A stretch of 64,000 nucleotides of DNA, from positions 22,327,067-22,391,066 of the forward strand of contig NC_088809.1 in NCBI RefSeq assembly GCF_011386835.1, in the 5' to 3' direction. Under the pieces are notes generated by a model. That model was not told the origin of the DNA and did no database searches. It was given only the letters and a program-made list of their open reading frames with translations. Of this stretch, positions 32,001-44,000 are shown in pieces. The position numbers and the translations under genes were made by a program. Numbering within the stretch: the first letter of the stretch is position 1; every line of letters starts with the position of its first letter. The stretch is from Chrysemys picta bellii. Its lineage: Eukaryota > Chordata > Testudines > Emydidae.

Positions 32001-35000
32001 TGCTGCGCTAGGTGCACCAAGTGTGGGGCAGGTGGCTCAGCCAGGCAGGATCCAAGTGTGAAGGGGCTCAGTGTGGGGGGATCCAGGTGTGGGGTGAGAA
32101 AATTCTATGTGGGACAATCTGGTTGCAGGTAGCTCAGTGGGGGGGTCTAGGTGTGGGTGGGATCTGGATGCACAGAGACTTGTTGGGGTGGTTCCAGGTG
32201 CAAGAGCAATGGCTCTCTGCAGGGGCTTCCAGGTGAAGGTGGTTGGGGCTCAGCAGAGGGTTCTAGGTATGAGGATCTCAGCAGGGGGATCTGGGTGCTG
32301 GAGAAGTGAGGCTTGGTGGGGTGGGGGTCTGGGTGCAGCTAGTTGGGGGTCAGTGGTGTGGGGGCTCACGGTGGTGCAGAGGGTGGGGCTCATCAGGGTG
32401 GGGGTTTGAGAACAGGGAGTTCAGTGGGAGGTGGTCTGGGTGCAGGGGGGCTCCAGATGCAGGGGTTGAGGTTCAGTGGGGTGGGGTTCGGGTATGGAGG
32501 GCTATGGAGGGTTCTGGGTGTACGGGGTGAGGCTTGGCGGGGGTGTCTGGGTATGGGAGGTCCGGATGCATGGGGGTTGGACGGATGGGGGAGCAGCTCC
32601 CCATACAGTGACCCCTCCCCCTGCAGTTGAGGAGCGATGCGGGCAGCAAACGGGAAGATGCTGGCTTCCTGGAGCTGGGGGAGATTTCTGCGGGTGGGTC
32701 TGACACAGCCCCAGCCACTCCTTGCAGGGGAAGAGGAAGTCCCGTCCTGTCCTGCTTCCAGTCCCGCTGGGACTAGCAGCTGATCCCAGCTCAGGGTAGG
32801 AGCCACTGGCTGGGGTGTCCCCAGCCCTGTGGTGATTTCTCTCTTCGCCGGCTGCCTGAAACAATATACCTGTGTAGCTAGGGAGTGGGGCATGACTGCT
32901 CTTGCAGCTTCCCTTTGCTTCCTTGTCAGAAAGTCATTTTTCTGCGGGGAAGCAGAGATATCTGCGGGGGACATGAATTCTGCGCACACGCAGAGGCGCA
33001 GAATTACCCCAGGAGTAGCCTTTGCACCCATCTGTACTGAAGATTTTAGGGAGGGACAGGAAATGATTCCTTGGGAAATCCCCCGAATGTAACTGACTCA
33101 GTTTACTGGACGCACATGGGTCTGTATGTGCGCGCACACACTCTGTGCAACTCCAGAGCTATGGAACACTTGGTGAGACACCCCTGAAATACCTGGCACT
33201 GGCCAAGCACCACCCGGGTGAGGGTGAGTGGGGTTATGACCCTGGAAGCTGCAGTCAGTGGCACTAGCTCTGGGCCAGCACAGCTGCCTGGGAGCAGTCC
33301 CAAGGCTTTATCCTCAGCAGTTCCTAGGGGAGGCATGTGGCTCGCCAAACACTGACTGAATTCCAGGCCGGTGCCCCCTGAGTGGCACCCAACCCCGATT
33401 CATAAGAGCTTTCACGCCGTGTGTGAGAGCAGCTAGAGGTCAGTGCAGCTGGATACACCCAGCAGAGGGAGGAGCCAGCCCAACGCTGACGGCAGGGCAG
33501 CTAGGCCATACCTGCAGAGCTCGTGCAGCTGATGTGGGCGGGGTCGTCGAGTCGGTTCAGGGAGTCCTGCACCATCTGCTCTGCCTCCTGCACCGTGCAC
33601 TGCAGCAAGGCAAACTGCTCGTCCAGGAGCCGCTGCTGGAGGGCTTGCTCACGGCTCTCCTGAGGGACACACAAAGAGAGGAGAGAGGTCAGGGCCTTCC
33701 CAAGCCCCAGCCAGGCCACCTTGGCACCCAGGAGGCTCTGGGCAAGAACGGCAAGGCCACTGACATGCCAGAGCCATGTCACTGAAAGAGTAAGGGCCAT
33801 CCCTGGCTGCTCTGGCCCCAGTTCCTTCCAGCAGGAGGAAAGGGGGCAGAGGGGGACCAAAACGCCACACCCATGGAGTGTTCCCCATATCTTTGCATTT
33901 AAGGAAGAACAGTTTGGGGCTGTCAGTTCCTAGCATGCAATGCTCCATCTTGACCCGAGCAACCAAGCAAGGAGGAGTCCAACAGCACAGCATGCTGGGA
34001 CATGCAGCCTCTGCAGATCACAGCTCCACGGCATTTCACACAAGAGCTGCCTTGGACTCCTGTCAATGCACGGGGTGAAGTCAGGGTGCCCAGGGGATGG
34101 AGTGTGGCTGTTGCAATGTTGCTGCCCACCTTGGGCACCCCCAAACTGGCAGACAGGAGTACCTTCTCTCCCAGCCGGGTCTGCAGTGTCTCCAGCGTTT
34201 TACTGCTGCTCTCCTTCTCGCTGTCTAGAGTGTCCTTCAGCTGCTGCAACTCGGCCTGCAATGCCACCACCTCCTGGCTGCGCTGGGCCACTGCCACCAC
34301 CAGGGTGTCCCTCTCCTGCTCCAAGCCCGCTGTCCTGGTGCTACGCTCTGTTTCCGACTGCAGGGCAAAGGGAACAGAGGGAGGAACGGGGAGAGAAAAG
34401 ATGAGGGTGGACCAAGCGCCCTCATTCTGGGATCCCGCCTCCCCTACTATATTCCAAAATTAAACCACCTCAGAGCCCGGTGTGCTGGGGCAGCGAGTTC
34501 CTGCCGCCCGCGATGCTGGCACTGCTCCCAGCGCAGTGTGACAGCCCGTCCCGCTGGCAGGCTGTGCACAGCCAGACTTACCAGTAGATACCCACTTACG
34601 CTGCTGCTCCACAACGTCCAGCCAGGGCGTGGGGCCAGACCGAGTCTCAGAGGAGGAGATCTCACTGAGGGAAGCACGTGCTCACCTGCAAACTGGATTT
34701 CAGAGTGCTTTGGAGGGCCTGCTGCTCCTGCTTGCTGGCTGTGAGCTCTCTCTTCAAGGTTTCCAAGACCTCTGCCTGTTCCTGAGCCTGCAGACAGAGC
34801 AGAAGTAACCCTTGAGTGTGCACATCACAGGGTGGCACTCCCTGCCCCTGGGCTGTTCGTTACCCACTGCAGACCTGAGCTGAGAGCTCAGGATCTGATC
34901 ACATCACCAATCTGCAGCCTTCTCCCCTCACTCCTCGCTTGTACCGTCCCGCGGGCACAACGCTGTAGACCTGTCTACTGCACGGACTCCCTCACGCTGG

Positions 35001-38000
35001 GCTCTAACCCGCCCAGCACCCCCAGCTGACACTCCCACGCTCCGGGCCTTCCCTGCTCCGCTCTGCACACTCGGACTCACCTTCCTCTGGGCCTGCTCGC
35101 TCACGCGCTGGAAGGAGTCCTCTAACTCTTTCTTCTCCCGCTCCACATCGCCTTGGGCCTGTCTCGCTACCGTTACCTGCTTGGTGACCTCTGCGTTCTG
35201 GGGAACATCAGCAAGAACTCATCAGCTGCGTCAGCCCCTGCTCGTCACCCACCCAGTCACTGGACGGGGCCGATGCCTCACCTCTGCCCCATCCTGCTCT
35301 CAGAGCACAATCCTGTTCCCTGGTGTGGGGTAGGGGTAGGGGATTCCCCACGGGGGATCTTCGCCCACTAGCCTCCGGAACAACAGCAGAGCTGGCTCGC
35401 CACAGGGCACGATGGCCCATGGATCTACAGTGGCAGATCCCTGCTACTCCTGGGCATGAGAACTAACCCAAAGCCAGCAGGAGGCTTGGCAGGGGTGGAA
35501 TGCAGGAGAGGGGAGCCGGGCCCTACCTTGCGCAGCAGGTCAGCATGGTTCTGCACCAGCTCGCTGTACTTCTCCTTCAGCTTGGTGTACCGCTGTTCGT
35601 TAGCCTGCGCCTTCCCTGCAACACAGACACACACAGGGTGAGCGACCTGGGAACACACGTGCCAAGGACGTCTCCCAAGGAAAATCCAGTCTCACTAGGG
35701 CAAATGAGTCACCCCATTCCTATAGCCATTCCAGCTGTGAAACATGGGTCCCCACAGCACCCCCTGCTGAGGGAGCCCGGGACTGGAGTGACCTGGAGCT
35801 CCGCCCCACAGCCAGCCTGCCCCATACAGCACCCCCTGCTGAGGGAGCCCGGGACTGGAGTGACCTGGAGCTCCGCCTCACAGCCAGCCTGCCCCCGACA
35901 GCACCCCCTGCTGAGGGAGCCCAGGACTAGAGTGACCTGGATCTCCACCACACAGCCACCCTGCCCCCGACAGCATCCCCTGTTGAGGGAGCCTGGGATT
36001 GGGGTGGTCTGGATCTCCCCCCACAGCCAGCCTGCCCCCTACAGCACCCCCTGCTGAGGGAGCCCAGGACTGGAGTGGCCTGGAGCTCTGCCCCACAGTC
36101 AGCCTGCCCCCTACAGCACCCCCTGTTGAGGGAGCCTGGGATTGGGGTGGTCTGGATCTCCCCCCACAGCCAGCCTGCCATGCTCCCTGTTGATAGAGGC
36201 TGGGGCTGGAGTAGCTGCAAGCAGCAGAGGCTGGGCTGGGGACTCCGGGGCAGCCCCCGAAGCAAAGCAGAGGTCTCTCCTCACTCTCAATCTCCGTCAG
36301 GCTCCTCTGGGCTTTCTCAGTGTCCTCCCACTGCTTCTTCAGCTCCTCCAGCTCGGTGTGCAGGAAATCGCTCTCGTCCAGGGCCTGCTGCTTGAGGTGC
36401 TGCTGCTCCGCTAGCTCTGCCTCCAGCTCGCTGATCCGGCCCCTCAGCTGCACCCCTAGGCGATGGCTCTGCAGGGCACCAAGGGGTGGGTCAGACACCC
36501 TTCTAGCCCCAGCTGCCCTTTGAAAGGACAGTCTGAAACACCGCTCTGACACTGCTGTAGCGAATTAGACCTGGGCCAGCCAATCAAAGTGCCCAAGGCC
36601 CATAATTCCTTAGAAACCATTAACAAAAGCACCAGCCACTCAGCACGCAGGGATTCTGTGGTGAGTTATAAAACAACAGCACTCGTGTAATAACTGAACG
36701 GGGGAGCTCCCTTATAGACACCCAGCCAGCCAGTTAGCTGCAAAATCCTTCTCGGTGTCTATCCTCTGCTTGCTTTACCTGTAAAGGGTTAACAAGCCCA
36801 CAGTTAAAAGAAAAGGAAGAGGGCACCTCACCAAAAGAGCCAATGGGAAGGTAGAACTTTTAAAATTGGGAAAGAAACTTTCCCTGTGTCTGTTGTTCTC
36901 TGGGCTGCAGGGATGGAGCAGCAATGCGGTGTAAGGTTTGACCCAGGTATGAAAGTTCATCTTCCATACCTAGAAGAAATGATTTGCATAGGGAATGTTT
37001 AGTTAGATGCGATCAGGATTATTTCTTATTTTGGCTTGTGGCTCTCCTGTGTGCTAACCACAGACGCTTTTGTTTGCTTGGAACCTTTAAGCTGAACCCC
37101 CGAGAAAGCTCTTTTGGGTGCTTAATTTTTGGAATTGCTCTTTTAAAATTTCCTTTGTTTTCTTTCTCAGTGTGTGTGTGTCGGGGGGGGGGAGGGGGAA
37201 GGGGGGGACTTGAGGGTACCTTCCTGGGTTCAAAGGGGGTTTTTTTGCATTTGGGTGGTGGCACCGTTTACCAAGCCAAGCTCAGAGAAAAGCTGTAACC
37301 TTGGGAGTTTAATACAAGCCTGGAGTGGCCAGTATTAATTTTTAAAATCCTTGCGGGCCCCGCCTTCTGCACTCGAAGTGACAGAGTGGGGATTCAGCCT
37401 TGACAACTCAGCATAAGCCAGTGCCTGACTGGTAGTTGTCTAAGCAGCTACCACTTGACAGCACTGGTATCTAGGGTGACCAGATGTCCCAATAAAATCA
37501 GCACTGTCCCGATATCAAGCAGTTTGTCCCACGTCCCGACCGAAGTATGGTCGGGACACCATTTGTCCCGATATTTTGTTTCGGGCGCTTTCCCCCCACC
37601 CCCTTCTCTCCGTGACCAGCAGGGGGAGCACCTTTTAAATTGTTACACTCACCCAGCACTTGGGCGGCGGGTCCCTCAGTCGCCGACGGTATTCGGTGGC
37701 ATTTCGGCAGAGGGTACTCCCTTCTTTGGTGGCAAGGTTTATCACCCGCCGCCGAAATGCCACCGAATACCGTCGGCGACTGAGGGACCCGCCGCCGCAG
37801 AGCCGCCGAAGACTCGGACAGGTGAGCATAACAACTGAAAAGCTGCTCCCCCTGCGGCGATCCCGATATTTTGGAATTCTCATCTGGTCACCCTACTGAT
37901 ATCCCTGGGACGATGAGGAAACCCAACTCCTCCCTAAGGTGGCAGAGCAGAAATACCACCCCTGGCGCAGGCCCTGGGCACAGAAACAGTCTCCGCAACT

Positions 38001-41000
38001 GGGAGAGGAACAGCCCCAGGGTCTTGGAAAGGTGGCATCTCTGGAGCTCGGTGCTCCCTAGAGCCAGGCTGGGTTCCTGGTTCAGTGTGACTCAGCAGGA
38101 GGTGCGTGTTTCCCATCCAACGTACGGGCTAACGGGCCTGACCCTGCCCGGAGACACAGTGATCACACCAGCGAGGTCCCAGATCTGCACATCACTGGCC
38201 GCAGAGTGCACAGCCCACACACTGTGTTAACGGGAGTAATATGGGCTATACATTCACCTCTGCCTTGAAGTTCTCCAGCTCCTCCTTCAGCGCACTGATC
38301 TCCCGGTACAGCTGCTCGATCAACCGGTCCCTGGCAAGGAGAATGACACCAGTTGCTTCCTCCGTGCTGTGCCCCTTAGCCTGTGCCCCTGCCACTCCGC
38401 GCAGAGGAGGTTTGGGGATCAGATGGGAATTACACCAAAAAATGATGAGGCCAATACATGAACCCAGGGGTCCCCTCCCCTGGGATCCTGCGTGCAGCAC
38501 TGGTCCCCCTGTCTCAAAGGATAGTGCAGAAGAGGAGGGGGTTCAGGGACGAGCAATGGTCAGGAGCCTGGAACTCTCATATCAAGAGAGAGAAAGAACA
38601 GGGTTGTTTGCCTTAGAAAGAGACAGTTCAGAGAGGACAGGATGGGGGTATACAAAATAACGAATGGTCTAGAACAGAGGTTTTCAACCTAACACATTTC
38701 AAATGGTGGTGCGGACCCCTTTGGAAATCTTAGACACGGTCTGTGGACCCCCAGGGGTCTGCGGACCACAGGTTGAAAACCACTGGTCTAGAGGAGGGGG
38801 TCTCATAACACAAGGGCATTCAAAATTCAAAAGTGTTCAAAGGAAGTATATTGTCCTCCAATGCATTGTTAGCCTGTGGAACTCATTGCCATAAGATGGC
38901 ACTGAAGGCAAGAGCTAAACAGGTTACAAAAAAGGGTTGGACCATTACGTGAATACAGAGAAGAGCTGTAATAGGAAAGATTTAACCATGAACAAGAGCG
39001 CTGGAAAGGATCTCAGCCCTCCTGCTTCAGGGCACGAGCAGATCTAACTACTGGGGTTAGGAGAGAACCTCCCCTGGGGCAACTTATCCGATCACTGCCC
39101 CCTGCAGGGTTTTATCCTTTGCAGCAGCTGGAGCTGTGCATTGTCAGAGACAGGATACTGGGCTGGAAGGACCCCTGGGCCGTTCCTAAATGACCCACCG
39201 AGGTCCCGCTCCTGCTGACTGCCAGCTCGCAGGGTCAAGTGTCTGGGGCTGGAGGAGCCTTTCCTTGCCTATAACACCACAAGGAGCTGCAGGAGGCTAC
39301 GCTGTGCTAAGTGCAGGGGCCATTGCCACCTGCTGATTATGTGCTTCAGCTCTTAGCCCACTTGCCCAGGTTCCAGCCTATGGCCAGGCATCCAACTCCT
39401 ATCACAGAGCCAGCCCGGACTCAGAGAGCTCGGCCCGCCGCTCAGTGCCCTTCACAGCTGAACCCCAGGGCAGGATAGCCCTCACCAGTCAACCCCAGGG
39501 TGCCCCTTCCAAGGGAGGCCCAGGCCTTCCCCACAGAGCTGGCCCCCGCCTTGCCTCCGCATTCACAGCTCCTTCCCCTGACACCGAACACGCCCCACCA
39601 GCAGCTATGGGGCCCCTGAGCCAGCACTCACTTGTCATCCTTGTTCATCCCATTCTGACTGCTGAAGTTGAAAGGATCGTTACTGAACGAACTGCCAAAG
39701 ATGTCGTCAAACTTATTGTCAAACAAGCTCTGGAGGGGGAAACAAATACAGATCGCTGGAGTCAAATCTACTGCTGCCCTGCCCATGGCCAGGGGCGCAC
39801 GTACCCACCCACCCCCGTCTCAGCCCCACCCCCTCACAAGAGAAGACCCCTCCCCCATACACCAGGACCCCACCCCCACGCCCTCTAAGGGACAGCTATC
39901 CCTTCCCCTTGCAGAGGGACAGCTCCCATCAGGCACGGGCCCCCGTCTTGATGCAGCCTGACGCAGCTGAGGGCAGTTCTACTTGCTTTATTAACTGCAA
40001 CTAGTTCATTCAGCTGGGGTCTGACTGGGACAGACAGACAGCTGCAGCGGGCAGAAGGCCAACCCTGTCTGGAACAGCAAGCGGAGCAGCTACTTACGAG
40101 CTACTTGTAGTGGTGAGAGTTAGCGGCATTTACCAGCAGGCAACCACGAGCTGCCAAAGGAGTTACTGGCACGACAGAAATCCCCTGTTCTCTTCATGTG
40201 AAATATCACCATTAGCCACCACAAGAGGCAATGGGCCAAATTTGATGCCCTGCAGCTGGGCAGTGATTTACCCTAGTGCAAAGTGGGTTTAAAATCCCAC
40301 CACAGCAGAATGGCCGTGCTCCATGCTGGTGCAGTAGACTCCCCAAGATGCAGAGACTCAAACCCAAGAGCTACAAGGAGTCTGGGGGCACCTTAAAGAT
40401 TAACCGATTTATTTGGGCATAAGCTTTCGTGAGTAAAAACCTCACTTCTTCGGATGCATGAGCTGCAACTAGGGCAATCTATTGTCTGCTCCAAATGGTA
40501 CTGCCTAAATTAACAACATTACGGGGATGTATTTACCACCCACAGCCCCAAAAGCCATTACGTTAACAGGAGATGTAGGGACCACTTCTCCAGCCACCGA
40601 AATGGAGCCACCTCTGGGCTGGTGTATTAGGACAGGAAATGGGGATCTAGAACTGGAGGGGAAATGCAGGGGAAGCCAAATGCAAGCAATCGTCACCTGG
40701 CCAGGGCACCAGAATTACTCCCTGGATTTCTTCCCTGACTCTTGGTTTCATGTCCGATTAGCCAGACAGCACCTTTAGCAGCACGGCACCCCCAAGGGCG
40801 CTGACTCAGGACTAAACCCATGGGAATAAGCAGCGTGGATGCCCTGGCTTTTCCATGTGTCATACAGCCAAACAGGCACCAGGCCTTGAGTATGTTATGA
40901 GCTCTGAGGAGATCACAGCCCTGGCAGCACAGCTCCAGGGCCACGGCAGGGCATGCAAAGGCCAGGCATATTCTCTTGGCAGCTGAAAACCTGGCCAGAC

Positions 41001-44000
41001 ATAGGCAGAAGCAGTCGTGAGCTCAAAGAGAGAGACTGAGGTCAGGGGGCCAGGCGCTCACCTGTTGTGACGCTGTGTCCGTCTCCACTAGATCGGTGAT
41101 GGGCTCGCTGTCTGGGGACGAGGCCTCAGCTGGGATCACCACCACGGGACTGATGTGCTCCGACAGAGCCGAGGCCCGCAGAAAGTTGGGAGGATTCTAG
41201 GGTGGAAAGGGAGAACTGATGGCCGGATCTTGAGAAAAGCGGCTCTGTGGGACATAATGGGCTCAAATCTGCCCTCCGCACCACCCCAGGCAGCCTAGTA
41301 GGGTCGGATGGTGCTATGAGGCAGTGCTTTGCCTCCCTTCTCTAGCACCATAGGTGTGTGTACGGGGTGTGCCCAGGCACACCCTAATGCAGGGGTGGGC
41401 ACGCTCATCCTGCCTGGCCCGCCTGAGCTCCTAGCCAGGAAGGATCCCCCCGGCCCCGCCCCCGCCTTCCCCCATCCCCCGGCGCCTCAGTGTGCCACGT
41501 CCAGGAGCGGCCCTGGACAGCACTGCAGCGGTGTGGCTCCAGCGGGACATGAGCTCCTGCCTCTCGGAGCGGCGTGGTAAGGGGGCAGGGCTGCGAGCTC
41601 CGGCGGGCCGAGCGACAGGAGCTCAGGTCCCGCCGAAGCCACACCGCTGCAGTGCTGTCCAGGGCCGCTCCTGGACGCAGTGTGCTGAGGCTCCGGGAGA
41701 GGCGGGGGTAAGCGGCATGGTAAAGGGGCCGGGGGGTTGGATAAGGGGCAGGGAGTCCCTGGGACAATCAGGGGACAGGGAGGTGGGAGGCTGGATGGGG
41801 CAGAGGTTCTGGGGGTGGTGGTCAGGGAACGGGGGGTTGGATCATGGGAGTTCAGGGGGTCTGTCAGGAGGCGGGGAGGTGGATAGGGTTCGGAGCAGTC
41901 GGGGACAGGGAGCGGGGAGTTTGGTGGGGGGGTGGGGTCCCGGCGTGGTGGTTGGGAGGGTGTCGGGGGGGGGGAGGTCGAGGACAAGGAGCAGAATGGG
42001 TCGGTGATTCTGAGAGGAGGAGTCAGGGGGCAGGAAGTGGGTGGGGGTCGGATAGGGGGCAGGGCCAGGCTGTTTGGGGAGGCACAGCCTTCCCTACCTG
42101 GCCCTTCATACAATTTTGGAACCCTGATGTGGCCCTCGGGCCAAAAAGTTTGCCCACGCCTGCCCTAATGTCTCAAAAATCAGAAGTGGCTTTGCGTTTT
42201 AATTTAATCGCACGATACGCTCTATAGCCGCGTTCGCTCGCGGCACGCGTCCCCCCTACTGCGGCGCTGCCTTACCGTTGGTCCTCCCCTCCCCTCTGAC
42301 TACTATTCTAGAAAATTCTTTGACCTATATAAGCGGCTGTGTCAGGCATACCCAGCGCAGTGTCTACAGTGTTTGTACTCTCTGTCGCGTGTGCTCTACT
42401 GAAACAGCATAACAAGCGCGCGGCTTTACGTTTTAATTCAATCGTATGATACCCCCTTGTAATTTTCAAATATGGATCGGTTCGTTGTTAAGATAAGAAA
42501 AGGAGCAGACAAGCCGTTCATGTGAAAGAGCCTTTTCAAAACTAGCACACGTAAAAAACAAAATAAGAAGTACAATGTCCCAACAGCGCCTCGACTCACT
42601 CATCATTTTGTACATTGAACAAGAACTGGCTTCGTCAGTTAATTACAACGATGTGATTGAGGAATTTAAGTCCATAACACCTGGTGAGCGACGTCTCATG
42701 CTCTAGGACAGGAAGATGAAGAAACCTTAATCTGTTTGGGTCAGTTTGGGTTAGCTCATTATCTGGTTAAGATCATGACAATTGACGGTATCGATGTATA
42801 CGCCTGGTTATCACTACAGCAAAAATGTGGTATTTTGTGTCTCATTTTTTAAGTAAAGTTTAGTTGTTAATTTCAAAAATATTAAGTTTAGTTAAGTTTT
42901 AGTTTCTTTAGGTGATGAATAAAAATAATGTCCTTTATGACTGAGTATTCAATAAATGTTTGCCTTTAAAAAAAAAAAAAATTCCCTGGGTGCACACCCT
43001 AATGAAATGTGCTGTGTACACCTATGTCTAGCACAAAGGGTGGCCGAGTTAGTGAATAGTTTTGGTGCCTCCCAGTGCATTTTTCAATGAATTTATTCTT
43101 TACCAACAAAATTTTGCCCAGCTCTAGTAGGGATCTCTGAAAAGCAATCCCCTGTAAGTGTAAATATGGCTTCCAGGGCTTGGCTGCAGGCACCCAGCAT
43201 TCAACGCTGGGGTTTAACTGACTTGCGCAGAAACCGCAGTGGAGCTGGGAATAGAACCCAGGAGTCCTGACTGCCGGGGCCCTGTTCTAACCACTAGATA
43301 CCACTGCCTAGTCACGCCAATGGTCACTGCAACCCCTCCCTCCTAGCCTGTGCCCAAGGGCAAGAGAGAAGCCATTCGGGTCTCACCTCTGGGAGCTGTG
43401 GGATCTGAATCAGCCGTTTAAAGTACTGCAGGTTGCTGGAGCGATAGAACAAATCTTTCAACCTGGAAGGAAATGGGACATAAGGAAGGGGACTCTGCCG
43501 GCTGGGACAGAACCAGGCAGTCGCAGGATGCAGGTGGCTTCCCTGCCACACTCATTTAACAGAGCCCATCACTTGTGGTTCCAAACCAGGCATCCCACGC
43601 AGAGAGGAAAAGGCAGCCCTTGACCTCAGCCACATGGACGCCATCTTGCCATACAACCCAAGACGGGGACCCTGGGAAGAGAGCCACCGGCTCTGCTCCT
43701 TGGGACAGTACCTGGACATCTGCCTCAAGCCAAGTGGCGAACACACTGGTAAAAGGTGAATCCAGGAGGGTGGGGCCCCTGCCCCATACACTTAGGTCTG
43801 GTCCCCACTAACCCCCCACTTTGGACTAAGGTACGCAAATTCAGCTACGTTAATAACGTAGCTGAATTCGAAGTACCTTAGTCCGAACTTACCGCGGGTC
43901 CAGACGTGGCAGGGAGGCTCCCCCGTCGATGCCGCGTACTCCTCTCGCCGAGCTGGAGTACCAGCGTCGACGGCGAGCACTTCCGGGATCGATCCCAGAA

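Larger units (their letters stand above)
41349..43026 (+). mobile_element. Degraded hAT transposon with transposase remnants
   Basis: Termini CATAGGTGTGTGTAC and (reading inward from the right) CATAGGTGTACACAG, with matching subterminal GGGTGTGC blocks, are flanked by the perfect 8-bp duplication TCTAGCAC (41341-41348 and 43027-43034). Inside, in order, are: a nested hAT element (41390-42162), a TATA box at about 42328, the transposase start, its C-terminus, an AATAAA at 42951-42956 and an A-run at 42968-42981 just before the right terminus. Intron between w6 and w7. Confidence 0.85.

Noticed and set aside
32012..32630. Several overlapping Gly/Val/Trp-rich open frames
   Set aside because: They come from a degenerate GGGGTCTGGGTGCAG-type tandem repeat within a transposon-like element.
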